Assembly: GCA_022758985.1 (NCBI GenBank)
Contig: JAEMQC010000071.1
Span: 1 to 12,860, forward strand
Origin: Campylobacteraceae bacterium
Lineage (GTDB): Bacteria > Campylobacterota > Campylobacteria > Campylobacterales > UBA6016
Length of the DNA: 12,860 nucleotides
Reading direction: 5' to 3'
In this document: one piece after another, positions 1 through 6,992 of the stretch
How the letters are laid out: each line of letters begins with the position of its first letter
Numbering within the stretch: the first letter of the stretch is position 1
Notes under the pieces: generated by a model
Told to the model about the DNA's origin: nothing
What the model saw: only the letters and a program-made list of their open reading frames with translations
Database searches by the model: none
Made by a program: the position numbers and the translations under genes

Positions 1-128
1 TTGTAAAGAGATTCTATCTGCTGCACATCGGCGTATTTGCTGGCGACTAGCAGTTTTATTATGCTTTTTGGGTTGTACGCCAGTCTTGCTTTTTCGATTC
101 TCTCTATTACGGCTTCAAGTTTTGTCAT
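1..128 (-). CDS. YggS/PROSC-family PLP-binding homeostasis protein (5' part only, runs off the left edge)
   Basis: The first 42 codons of a gene that continues beyond position 1. The translation starts MTKLEAVIERIEKARLAY and continues IIKLLVASKYADVQQIESLY. This fits the N terminus of the YggS family: a helix followed by a beta strand ending in the V-x-x-SK motif, whose lysine (K31 here) binds pyridoxal 5'-phosphate in characterised members. Family proteins are cytosolic, single-domain TIM-barrel PLP carriers of about 210-230 residues that buffer free PLP; no catalytic activity is established for them. The ATG overlaps the TGA of the upstream M50 protease by one base (TGATG). A strong GGAGGG ribosome-binding site lies at 134-139, 5 nt before the start. 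It is therefore the seventh gene of the minus-strand block. The assignment rests on a short N-terminal stretch, but the motif is characteristic. Confidence 0.82.
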   Translation of the reverse strand, partial: MTKLEAVIERIEKARLAYNPKSIIKLLVASKYADVQQIESLY

Positions 129-1189
129 CAAAACCCTCCGGTTATTCTGTTTAGGTCGTTATATAGTCCAAGAAGCATTAGCCACAAAAGTACAGCCCAG
201 CCGGCTAAAGTCAGCTTGGTAAATACCGCTTCGCTAGGCATTTTTTTGAATACCATTTCGTATAGATTAAAAATAATATGTCCGCCGTCAAGCGCCGGAA
301 TAGGGAGTAGGTTAATCACTCCAAGGTTTACCGAGATGAGCGCCGTCAAAAGCAAAAGCGTAACAAAGCCGGAATGTGTCGCATCATTTGTCGCCTGCAT
401 TATGGATATTACTCCGCCGACGTTATTTAAAGATAGTACGCCGGTTATCAATTTTTCTATGCCCATAGCTATAAATTTGGCAGATTGGTATGTTTTTTCT
501 ACAGCCAGACTGGCAGCCTCTATCGGGTTGTAATAGACTTTTACACTCTCTCCAAGCGGGGCTATGCCTATCATATATCTTTTTGTATTTTCGCCGAATA
601 TGTTTTTTGTCTCTACGATGAGCGGCTTTAAGTGCAGCGTCGCTATTTTGCCGTCTCTTGCGATAGTCATCGATATTTGCGAAGCGCCGGCTTTTTGTAT
701 TTTTTCGCTTATTTCGTGCCAATATCTTATCTCTTCGCCGTTAATGGAGAGTATTTTGTCGCCTTTTTTCAAATCGACCGTAGAGGCTGCGGAGTTTGGC
801 GAGATCTCTCCTACTCTTGCAGTTAGCGTATCTATGCCGCCCAGCGCCAATCCAAAATAGATAATCGCCGCTAACGCAAGGTTAAAAAAAGGACCGGCCA
901 ATAGGATAATGATTCTTTGAAGTGGAGTTTTTGAGCCGTATCCGTCGCTTTCGGTATTTACCTCTGCTGGGTTTGCGTCGTTTTGGCCTTTCATCTTGAC
1001 GTATCCGCCAAGAGGAATAAGCGATAGTCTGTACTCTGTTTTGGAGCTTGAGAATGAAAATAGTTTTTTGCCAAAACCTATGCTAAATACTTCGACTTTG
1101 ACGCCAAACATCCTGGCGGCCAAGAAGTGGCCAAGCTCATGAAAGAATATCAAAAACGAAAGAACGAGAAGTGAAACTAAAAAACCCAA
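128..1189 (-). CDS. rseP: RseP/M50 site-2 intramembrane zinc metalloprotease
   Basis: 353 residues, normal for the shorter bacterial RseP/MmpA type. The zinc-binding HELGH is at residues 17-21 inside the first membrane helix. The third-ligand motif is NLLPIPALDGGH near 293-304, with D301. A single PDZ domain spans about residues 125-190, including GEISPNSAA and KGDKILSINGEEI. Hydrophobic helices are visible near 1-25, 95-118, 275-300 and 325-345. Family members cut transmembrane segments, for example anti-sigma factors or leftover signal peptides; the substrate here cannot be read from the sequence. The start codon is TTG (1187-1189), chosen because GGAG sits 6 nt upstream (1196-1199) and no better start is in frame. 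It begins 13 nt after the pgsA stop and overlaps the YggS-like gene by one base. Family and motifs are certain; the symbol follows common usage for this subfamily. Confidence 0.93.
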   Translation of the reverse strand: MGFLVSLLVLSFLIFFHELGHFLAARMFGVKVEVFSIGFGKKLFSFSSSKTEYRLSLIPLGGYVKMKGQNDANPAEVNTESDGYGSKTPLQRIIILLAGPFFNLALAAIIYFGLALGGIDTLTARVGEISPNSAASTVDLKKGDKILSINGEEIRYWHEISEKIQKAGASQISMTIARDGKIATLHLKPLIVETKNIFGENTKRYMIGIAPLGESVKVYYNPIEAASLAVEKTYQSAKFIAMGIEKLITGVLSLNNVGGVISIMQATNDATHSGFVTLLLLTALISVNLGVINLLPIPALDGGHIIFNLYEMVFKKMPSEAVFTKLTLAGWAVLLWLMLLGLYNDLNRITGGF

Positions 1190-1202
1190 GATGCGCTCCG
1201 AA

Positions 1203-1733
1203 TTAGAGTTTGATATATTCTTTTGTGTACTCGTATCCGGAGTATATCGTGATGGCTACCGCCGCCCACAAAAGAAGAGAGGCAAAAGGCCAGTGCATTA
1301 TTAAAAAGCCTATTGCTATTAGCTGTACCGTCGTCTTTAGTTTGCCGATAAAACTGGCGCTTATCTCTTTGCCTTCGGATACCGCCACTACTCTTAGCCC
1401 GGTTATGAAAAACTCTCTCGTAAGTATCAAAAAAATCGCCCAAGGACTTGCAACACCTTGGCTCATCAGCCCCAAAAACGCGGCAAGGGTTAGCATCTTA
1501 TCCGCCAGAGGGTCGATTATCGAGCCTAGCTTCGTACGCTCATCCCAAGTTCTTGCTATAAAACCGTCAAAAAAGTCGGTCAGACCAGCTAAAACGAATA
1601 AAAAACCTGCGAAAAAATCCATCCAGCTAGGATGGATGCCGAGCGCCGCATTGTCTCTATTAAGAAGTATCCAGAATATAACTGGAGATACGAGTATCCT
1701 GATAAAAGCAAGAGTATTTGGGGTATTCATCAT
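1203..1733 (-). CDS. pgsA: CDP-diacylglycerol–glycerol-3-phosphate 3-phosphatidyltransferase
   Basis: Catalyses CDP-diacylglycerol + glycerol-3-phosphate to phosphatidylglycerol-phosphate + CMP, the committed step of phosphatidylglycerol synthesis, in the inner membrane. The CDP-alcohol phosphotransferase signature is complete: D56-G57-x2-A60-R61-x8-G70-x3-D74-x3-D78 (numbering from 1733), with several hydrophobic helices on either side. At 176 residues the length suits PgsA. I place the start at the ATG of 1731-1733, which overlaps the TGA of the upstream reductase (ATGA). The next codon is also ATG (1728-1730), so the start could be one residue later. An open frame continues upstream to 1781 but overlaps the reductase and lacks a ribosome-binding site. 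No strong Shine-Dalgarno precedes the start, so translation probably depends on ribosomes finishing the upstream gene. Its nearest relatives in the block are membrane and lipid genes. Confidence 0.93.
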   Translation of the reverse strand: MMNTPNTLAFIRILVSPVIFWILLNRDNAALGIHPSWMDFFAGFLFVLAGLTDFFDGFIARTWDERTKLGSIIDPLADKMLTLAAFLGLMSQGVASPWAIFLILTREFFITGLRVVAVSEGKEISASFIGKLKTTVQLIAIGFLIMHWPFASLLLWAAVAITIYSGYEYTKEYIKL

Positions 1734-2497
1734 GTAAAGGAGCTGCCGCCGTCCGCAATAATAGTCTGACCGTTTATCCAATAAGAGTCTTCTTTACATA
1801 AAAATAGGGCTATAGGAGCCAAGTCTGACGCTTGCCCCATTCTGCCAAGCGGCGTTCTTCTGATTACTTCCGCTTTTAGCTCTTCAAAGTTAGGAAAAGC
1901 CCTTAGCGCATCCGTTTCTATAGGGCCGCCAGATAGCGCATTCACCCTGATATTTTTTGGCGCAAGCTCTGTTGCGGCATATCTTACCATCGTCTCTAAC
2001 GCCGCTTTTGAGCTGCCGTGTCCGGCATAGTTTTCTGTGTGTACTAGATTTCCTGTGGAGCTTAGCGCTACTATCGCTCCGCCGCCTGCTTTTTCCATCC
2101 TTTTTGCGGCCTCTTGCGCACCGGTTACGAATGCGAGAACGGTAGCCGTGTAAATATTGTTAAGCCCTTTTTGTTTTAGGCGCATAAACGGCGCAAACCC
2201 GCCTACGACGCTTCTACCGGATATGATTGCGTTTGATATGAAATAATCAACCCTATCGAACTCTTTGTCTATCTCTTCAAATACGGTCTTATAGCTATCC
2301 GGTTCAAGTATGTCAAGCTTGTACGCCATGATCTTAACGCCGAATTTTTGGTTAATTTCGGCGCATATCTTTTTGGCTTCCTCTTCGCTTGAATTGTATG
2401 TAAAGGCTATGTTCGCGCCGTTTTTTGCGAATATGTCGACTATAGCTCTACCTATGCCTCTAGTCCCGCCGCTGATTACAAGAGTTTTGCCCTTCAT
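1730..2497 (-). CDS. Short-chain dehydrogenase/reductase, FabL-type enoyl-ACP reductase candidate
   Basis: 255-residue Rossmann-fold SDR. The nucleotide-binding loop is SGGTRGIG (residues 9-16), with the SNA element at 88-90. The classical Y-x3-K catalytic pair is absent: the position four residues before K164 is histidine (H160). Instead there is Y157-x6-K164 (YAGHGSSK), the spacing used by enoyl-ACP reductases of the FabI/FabL type. The following stretch resembles Bacillus subtilis FabL from memory: ALETMVRYAATELAP, then NALSGGPIETDALRAFPN, and a C-terminal GQTIIADGG. The likely reaction is NAD(P)H-dependent reduction of trans-2-enoyl-ACP in fatty-acid elongation in the cytosol, but cofactor and substrate are inferred. 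It sits 7 nt after dapA with only a weak ribosome-binding site and overlaps pgsA by ATGA, which suits a lipid-synthesis role. Often annotated simply as SDR oxidoreductase. SDR membership is near certain; FabL function moderately so. Confidence 0.85.
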   Translation of the reverse strand: MKGKTLVISGGTRGIGRAIVDIFAKNGANIAFTYNSSEEEAKKICAEINQKFGVKIMAYKLDILEPDSYKTVFEEIDKEFDRVDYFISNAIISGRSVVGGFAPFMRLKQKGLNNIYTATVLAFVTGAQEAAKRMEKAGGGAIVALSSTGNLVHTENYAGHGSSKAALETMVRYAATELAPKNIRVNALSGGPIETDALRAFPNFEELKAEVIRRTPLGRMGQASDLAPIALFLCKEDSYWINGQTIIADGGSSFT

Positions 2498-2504
2498 GTT
2501 CGTT

Positions 2505-3392
2505 CTATTTCAAAATTTCATATTTTTTTAGTACTGCTTCTAATTTTGCCATCGTATCGGCTGACGGTTTTGTAAGCGGCAGCCGATACTCCAGATTATC
2601 TATAAGTCCTGCGATATACATCGCAGCTTTAATAGGTATCGGGTTTGTCTCTATAAATAAAACGCTATTTAGAGCATATAGTTCATCGTTGATTTGTTTT
2701 GCTCTTAGATAATCGCCTTTTGCCGCAGCGTCAGTCATCTCTTTTAGTTTATTCGGAAGGAGATTTGCGGTAACCGAGACCACTCCTCTACCGCCATTTG
2801 CCAAGATGGGATAGTTGATACCGTCATCTCCGCTTAGTATCGCAAGCTTTGGCATCATAGTTCCAAGCTCCACGCATCTCTCCATCGAGCCGCTAGCCTC
2901 TTTGATAGCATATACATTTTTGCATTCGTCTGTTATTTTTTTAACTGTTTGCGGTTTTAAATCCACTGCGCATCTGCCCGGGACATTGTATAGCATTACG
3001 CCAATATCCACGCTGTTTGCTATGGCTTTGAAATGCTCATATAATCCCTCTTGCGTAGGCTTGTTGTAATATGGCGTAATTACTAGCACCGCATCCGCTC
3101 CAGCTTTTGCGGCAAATTTTGCCAAGTCCACGGCTTCCGATGTCGAGTTTGAACCGGCGCCGGCAAGTACTTTTGCGCTAGTACCCTTTGCCGCTTCTAT
3201 TGCTATCTCTATGCATCTTTTATGTTCATCGTGCGTAACCGTAGGGCTTTCTCCGGTAGTTCCCATGGGCGAGATCATATCTATTCCGAGCCTTATCTGT
3301 CTTTTTGCTAGCTCAAAGTATGAGTTTTCGTCTAGTTTCCCGTTTTTAAACGGGGTAATTAGGGCTGTGCACGAACCTGTGCAAAAGTTCAT
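2505..3392 (-). CDS. dapA: 4-hydroxy-tetrahydrodipicolinate synthase
   Basis: 295 residues, full length. Condenses pyruvate with L-aspartate-4-semialdehyde, the first committed step towards meso-diaminopimelate (peptidoglycan) and lysine; cytosolic TIM barrel. Visible active-site features are GTTGES with T45-T46, Y108-Y109 in TPYYNKPTQEG, YNVPGR with Y135 and R140, and the Schiff-base lysine K164 in YAIKEASGS. H54 and H57 in THDEHKRC plus Y108 fall where the lysine-binding residues of the C. jejuni enzyme lie, so lysine feedback inhibition is likely (inference). The ATG overlaps the TGA of the full-length M16 frame (ATGA), and an AAGGAAG ribosome-binding site (3397-3403) lies inside the end of that gene. 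Because the M16 frame carries a premature TAG 285 bases earlier, coupled translation of dapA may be weakened, though its own ribosome-binding site looks adequate. Confidence 0.97.
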   Translation of the reverse strand: MNFCTGSCTALITPFKNGKLDENSYFELAKRQIRLGIDMISPMGTTGESPTVTHDEHKRCIEIAIEAAKGTSAKVLAGAGSNSTSEAVDLAKFAAKAGADAVLVITPYYNKPTQEGLYEHFKAIANSVDIGVMLYNVPGRCAVDLKPQTVKKITDECKNVYAIKEASGSMERCVELGTMMPKLAILSGDDGINYPILANGGRGVVSVTANLLPNKLKEMTDAAAKGDYLRAKQINDELYALNSVLFIETNPIPIKAAMYIAGLIDNLEYRLPLTKPSADTMAKLEAVLKKYEILK

Positions 3393-3396
3393 TGGT

Positions 3397-3403
3397 CTTC
3401 CTT
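3397..3403 (-). promoter_or_regulatory. Ribosome-binding site of dapA
   Basis: AAGGAAG on the minus strand, with its AAGGA core 6 nt before the dapA ATG. It lies inside the last codons of the M16 frame. It gives dapA an initiation site of its own, which matters because the upstream frame stops early. Confidence 0.7.
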
Positions 3404-3673
3404 TTTTCTGAGAATTATAGTTGTTTTTATATCGCTATTAAAATATTTATTCGCCGCTTTTACTATATCTTCGGCGGAGAGTTTGGATAGCCTTGCTTCA
3501 TATTCTAGCAGCGGCTTTATGTTGCCTCTCGCAAAGTAGTTTCCAAATAGGTCGGCTACATGGCTGGAGCTCTCTAGGCTAAATATAAAGTCAGCCTTGG
3601 TGTTGATCTTTATCTTCTCTAGCTCGTTTTTCTCTATACCTTTTGTCTTTAGTTTTTCAAGCTCTTTTAATAT

Positions 3674-3676
3674 CTA
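3674..3676 (-). other. Premature amber (TAG) codon inside the M16 peptidase frame
   Basis: The stop lies between VKAETVEK and ILKELEKLK, in what should be a continuous charged helix. One substitution from CAG, AAG or GAG would restore Q, K or E, all of which fit the helix. The frame is clean from here to the natural TGA at 3389-3391. Confidence 0.9.
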
Positions 3677-4695
3677 TTTTTCGACCGTTTCGGCCTTTAC
3701 GCCTTCGTTGCATACTGCCATAAAGATAAAGAGCCCCGGGTCTTTAAGATCCATCGGATAAGCGTATATCGAGTTTACGAGTCTCTTTTTGTCGGAGAGC
3801 TCTTTTTGTAGCCTGGAGCTCTTGCCGCTCGATAATATCTCTGAAATCGCCGAGAGAGCTATGATGTCTTCATGCTCAAAGTTTGGTATCTTGTATGCAA
3901 TCGCCAACATCTCCACGTTTGTATCTTTGTGAACTATGGCTCTTTTTTCGCCGTCTTGTTTTGGCTCTTGCATATGAACGGCAGGTATTTCCCCATTGTT
4001 TTTTATGTTTTCGAAATGTTTTTTGGCTTTTTCAAATATATCTTTTGGCTCAATATCACCCGCTACTATCAGTATTGCATTTGACGGTTGATAGAAAGTT
4101 TTGTGAAACTTTTTTATATCATCTATCTTCCATGTTAGAATATCATCCATAAAGCCTATTGGAGTCCAATGATATGGGTGATATCCGAAAGCTAGATTAA
4201 ATAGATTGAAATACAGATATCCCATCGGATTGTTATCTGTTCTCCATCTTCTCTCTTCGGCGACCACATTGCGCTCAGGCTGAAACTCCTCGTCTTTGAG
4301 GCTCAGGTTTTGCATCAGCTCGGCAAAAAGCTCCATCGACTTATCTATGTTTTGACTTGCACAGTTGATGTAGTAGTGCGTATAGTCAAATCCAGTGCTG
4401 GCGTTGTTTACGCCTCCAAACCCCTTGATGATTTCGTCAAATTCGCCGGCTTTCAAATTTTTTGTGGATTTGAAATTTAGATGTTCTAGCATGTGCGCTA
4501 TGCCGCTTTTGCCCATCACTTCATTTCTGGAGCCGACTTTATAAAATACGTCCACCGTTACGACGGAGTTTTGTTTTAGCTTTATTGCTACAACCTCCAA
4601 GCCGTTATCTAGTGTTTTTGTCTCAAAATTCGGTAAAGCGCTACCCATTGCAACCCCGGTAAAAATTATTAGTGTATAAAAAACTTTTCTAAGCA

Positions 4696-5763
4696 TTATC
4701 TTCTAGATTTTCTCTCACAACCTATCGCTTCGGATATATGCGTAAAACCGTCGAAATTCATCAGCTCCATAATGCCTTCGTTTATTCTTTTTGCGAGTGA
4801 AGGTCCTTTGTATATGAAGCCTGTGTATACCTGTACGAGGCTTGCCCCAGCCTTAATTCTCCTATAGGCCTCTTCGGCGCTATCTATGCCGCCTACGCTG
4901 ATAAGAGTAGTTTTGTCGTATAGTTCGGCGGCGATATAATCAAACATCTCAAAGCTTTTATCGGCGAGCGCTTTTCCGCTTATACCGCCGAAATTTTTCG
5001 CGTCGTTCAAAAGGGAGTAGTCTATTGTCGTATTCGTCGCTATTATTCCTTTTGCGCCTGATTCTACGGCTTTTACACACAGCGATAGAGCCTCTTTCTT
5101 ATCCAAATCCGGCGCTATTTTAAGAAGTACCGGCTTTGTCGTCGTTTCGCCTGTCATTTTGAAAAGTTCGGTTATAAACTCTTCGTTTTGAAGAGTTCTA
5201 AGCCCCTTCGTATTGGGCGAAGATATATTAATAACGATATAGTCGGCAAACTCATGTAGATTTTCGACAAGCGTTTTATAATCGTTTATGGCGAGTTTGT
5301 CTGCCGTTAGCTTATTTTTGCCTATGTTGACGCCTATCGGAAGTACGAAAGGATATACTCTCTCCAGCCTTTTTTTGACGGCAAGCATCCCTTGGTTATT
5401 GAATCCGAATGCGTTTTGAAGACTCTCTTCCTCGATAAACCTAAAAAGCCTAGGCTTTGCGTTTCCGTCTTGTGGTTTTGGCGTTACGGTACCTATCTCC
5501 GTAAAACCGAATCCGAACATCGCCATTTGACGTATCATCGTAGCGTTTTTGTCGAACCCAGCTGCAAGACCGACCGGATTTAAAAATTTTTTGCCAAATA
5601 TTATCTGTGTAAGTCTCTCATCCACGACAAAGTTTTTGTCTATGAAGTAGTTTTGGCACGGAGTACATAGCCTTGAGAGCCTTATTGCGCTTTCGGCTAG
5701 ATTGTGCGCCGTCTCCGGATCTAGTCTAAACAGATATTCTTTTAGCGCTTGATATGTAAGCAT
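4696..5763 (-). CDS. pyrD: Dihydroorotate dehydrogenase, quinone-linked (class 2)
   Basis: 355 residues. Oxidises dihydroorotate to orotate with FMN, passing electrons to membrane quinone; fourth step of pyrimidine synthesis. The class 2 form is shown by the N-terminal helical extension (about residues 5-35, DPETAHNLAESAIRLSRL) that docks on the inner membrane, and by serine rather than cysteine as catalytic base: NISSPNTKGLRTLQ with S182. Other FMN/substrate motifs are NPVGLAAGFDKNA (62-74), GTVTPKPQDGNAKPRLFR (91-108), NAFGFNNQG (117-125), GVNIGKNK, ATNTTIDYS and the phosphate-binding SVGGIDSAEEA followed by AGASLVQVYTGFIYKGP. It is the first gene of the minus-strand block, with a TATAAT box about 40 nt upstream and a modest AGGGGA ribosome-binding site 11 nt before the ATG. 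Its TAA overlaps the M16 ATG by one base. Confidence 0.97.
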   Translation of the reverse strand: MLTYQALKEYLFRLDPETAHNLAESAIRLSRLCTPCQNYFIDKNFVVDERLTQIIFGKKFLNPVGLAAGFDKNATMIRQMAMFGFGFTEIGTVTPKPQDGNAKPRLFRFIEEESLQNAFGFNNQGMLAVKKRLERVYPFVLPIGVNIGKNKLTADKLAINDYKTLVENLHEFADYIVINISSPNTKGLRTLQNEEFITELFKMTGETTTKPVLLKIAPDLDKKEALSLCVKAVESGAKGIIATNTTIDYSLLNDAKNFGGISGKALADKSFEMFDYIAAELYDKTTLISVGGIDSAEEAYRRIKAGASLVQVYTGFIYKGPSLAKRINEGIMELMNFDGFTHISEAIGCERKSRR

Positions 5764-5960
5764 AATCTTTGGAGTCCCCTAAAAAGTTGGCTAATTAAAG
5801 CGATTATACATAATGAAATATAAAAAGGAGAGTTCTTTGCGGAGTGATTAAAAGGAACGCTTTTTGCCTGTGCGTTTGGATATGAGCGGAATTTGCGGAT
5901 ATTTAAAAAAAGTTTTGGCAAAATCGTTTCAAAACCCACCTACTAGAATGAAGGATTAAA
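5764..5960. other. Divergent intergenic region between pyrD and the carboxypeptidase gene
   Basis: 197 bp with no gene. It contains the pyrD -10 box (5803-5808) and an AAGGA ribosome-binding site (5951-5955) 5 nt before the plus-strand ATG. Two imperfect 18-bp direct repeats of the form AAAAGGA-N6-TTTGC occur at 5823-5840 and 5850-5867, exactly 27 bp apart. I could not assign a convincing promoter for the plus-strand gene: a TATTTA at 5900-5905 is the nearest candidate but has no good partner hexamer. Confidence 0.5.
5803..5808 (-). promoter_or_regulatory. Candidate sigma-70 -10 box for the pyrD operon
   Basis: A perfect TATAAT on the minus strand, about 40 nt before the pyrD ATG, in a T-rich upstream stretch. 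No good -35 hexamer is present at 17 bp, which is normal for Campylobacter sigma-70 promoters. It would drive pyrD and probably the six genes downstream. Confidence 0.55.
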
Positions 5961-6959
5961 ATGAAGAGAATCGGGCTGACAGTTTGTTTATTGCTTGGGC
6001 TTTGCTCAACTGCTTTCGCAAAAACAGATCTAGGTTCGATAGAGTCTTCAATTCCTGTTAGCTCCTACATCGTAAAAGAGGTCGGCAGCTCTGAAATATT
6101 GATGTCTAAAAACAAAGATAAAAGAGTAGAGCCGGCCAGCCTTACAAAAATACTCACCAGTATTATAGCGATAGAAAGCGGCAAGCTTGAAGAAGATGTG
6201 ACGATAACGAGAGAAGCTACACTTGTCGAGCCGTCAAAAGCCGGATTTAGAGTTGGCGACAAGATAAAGCTTATCGACCTAGTAAAAGCCGCAATGGTAA
6301 ACTCGAGCAACGACGCTGCATTCGCAATAGCTATTCATATATCGGGAAGCATTGAAGAGTTTGCTAGGGTTATGAATTATAAAGCGAGGCTTATCGGTCT
6401 TCAAAACTCCAATTTTACCAACCCTGCAGGTTTTGATAAAGGGCAATATGCAAACCACTACTCTACGGCAGGCGATTTGCTAAAACTTACCGAATATGCG
6501 ATAAAAAACAAGCTATTCAATGAAATAGCCAAACTTGAGCACGTGGCCATCGTGGAACAAAAAAGCGGTAAAGTCTATAATCTAAGAACGCACAATAAGC
6601 TTTTGGATAAATACAAGTATGCTGTTGGAATAAAGACGGGCTATACCAATAGAGCTGGAAAGTGCTTGATAGCTAGAGCCAAAAAAGACAATAAAGATGT
6701 CGTTCTTGTGATGCTAAAAGCAAAAGCGGACAGATGGAGCGTTGCTGAAGATATGTTCGAGAAGGCTTTTGTAATGAATAGACCTGAGCCAGAACTTATA
6801 GAAGAGGCTTCGACAAGCAGTGTTCAGCCGCAAAAAGCCGCAAGCAAAATGGTTGCAAAAAAAGTAGTCAAAAAAGGCAAAAAAGTAGCCTCAAAACCTG
6901 TCGTAAAAGCTAAAAAAAGATTGAAAGTGGCTAGTAAGTCCAGAGGTGATAGAGGTTAG
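5961..6959 (+). CDS. D-alanyl-D-alanine carboxypeptidase (peptidase S11 family) with lysine-rich C-terminal tail
   Basis: 332 residues. Predicted periplasmic penicillin-binding protein that removes the terminal D-alanine from peptidoglycan pentapeptides, limiting cross-linking. A Sec signal peptide is at residues 1-20, ending AFA. The three serine-transferase motifs are present in order: S60-L-T-K63, S115-S-N117 and K225-T-G227. The catalytic domain ends near residue 270. The last 41 residues (292-332) hold about 14 lysines and 3 arginines among Ala, Val and Ser, unlike the amphipathic membrane-anchor helix of classical DacA/DacC; it may bind acidic surface polymers or membrane phospholipid (inference). 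The start is the ATG after AAGGATTAAA. The gene is transcribed divergently from pyrD and closed by a strong terminator, so it is probably monocistronic. S11 membership is certain; whether it acts as a carboxypeptidase or endopeptidase in vivo is not readable. Confidence 0.93.
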   Translation: MKRIGLTVCLLLGLCSTAFAKTDLGSIESSIPVSSYIVKEVGSSEILMSKNKDKRVEPASLTKILTSIIAIESGKLEEDVTITREATLVEPSKAGFRVGDKIKLIDLVKAAMVNSSNDAAFAIAIHISGSIEEFARVMNYKARLIGLQNSNFTNPAGFDKGQYANHYSTAGDLLKLTEYAIKNKLFNEIAKLEHVAIVEQKSGKVYNLRTHNKLLDKYKYAVGIKTGYTNRAGKCLIARAKKDNKDVVLVMLKAKADRWSVAEDMFEKAFVMNRPEPELIEEASTSSVQPQKAASKMVAKKVVKKGKKVASKPVVKAKKRLKVASKSRGDRG

Positions 6960-6961
6960 CC

Positions 6962-6992
6962 AAAAATGTCAAGTACTGCTTGACATTTTTTT
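6962..6992 (+). terminator. Rho-independent terminator after the carboxypeptidase gene
   Basis: A perfect inverted repeat, AAAAATGTCAAG (6962-6973) and CTTGACATTTTT (6979-6990), with a 5-nt loop and a run of T to 6992. It starts 2 nt after the stop codon. The flanking A and T runs make it potentially active in both directions. The right arm also holds a TTGACA hexamer (6980-6985), see the promoter entry. Confidence 0.85.

Larger units (their letters stand above)
3389..4696 (-). pseudogene. M16 (pitrilysin/PqqL-like) zinc peptidase interrupted by an in-frame TAG
   Basis: Read through its internal stop, the frame has 436 codons including the final TGA and would give a normal-length bacterial M16B peptidase. 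The N-terminal half has a likely Sec signal peptide (residues 1-20, MLRKVFYTLIIFTGVAMGSA). The inverted zinc motif H68-M-L-E71-H72 is present, and the third zinc ligand is E147 or E148 in NVVAEERRW, so catalysis would be possible in the envelope. Codon 341 is TAG (3674-3676). Beyond it 94 more residues follow in the same frame, ILKELEKLKTKG, then FSLESSSHVADLFGNYFARG, and end RKKEDQ-TGA, with the usual look of an M16 C-terminal domain. The TGA overlaps the dapA ATG. The start overlaps the pyrD stop by one base (TAATG). No frameshift is involved: one base change explains it. The truncated product (340 aa) would lose about half of the second M16 domain and is probably unstable or inactive. Confidence 0.85.

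Noticed and set aside
1210..1737. 175-codon open frame on the plus strand across pgsA
   Set aside because: It lies wholly opposite a clear pgsA, has no ribosome-binding site and its product has no recognisable domain; a shadow frame.
3389..3700. Frameshift as the cause of the M16 truncation
   Set aside because: The downstream remnant is in exactly the same phase (285 bases, 95 codons, from the TAG to the natural TGA), so a substitution and not an indel is responsible.
5876..5905. Possible sigma-28 or sigma-70 promoter for the carboxypeptidase (GCGGATAT / TATTTA)
   Set aside because: No TAAA at the right distance for sigma-28 and only a poor -35 for sigma-70; too weak to call.
5911..5930. 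Possible sigma-54 promoter (TTTGGCA...) upstream of the carboxypeptidase
   Set aside because: The GG-N10-GC requirement fails: the -12 dinucleotide is TC, not GC.
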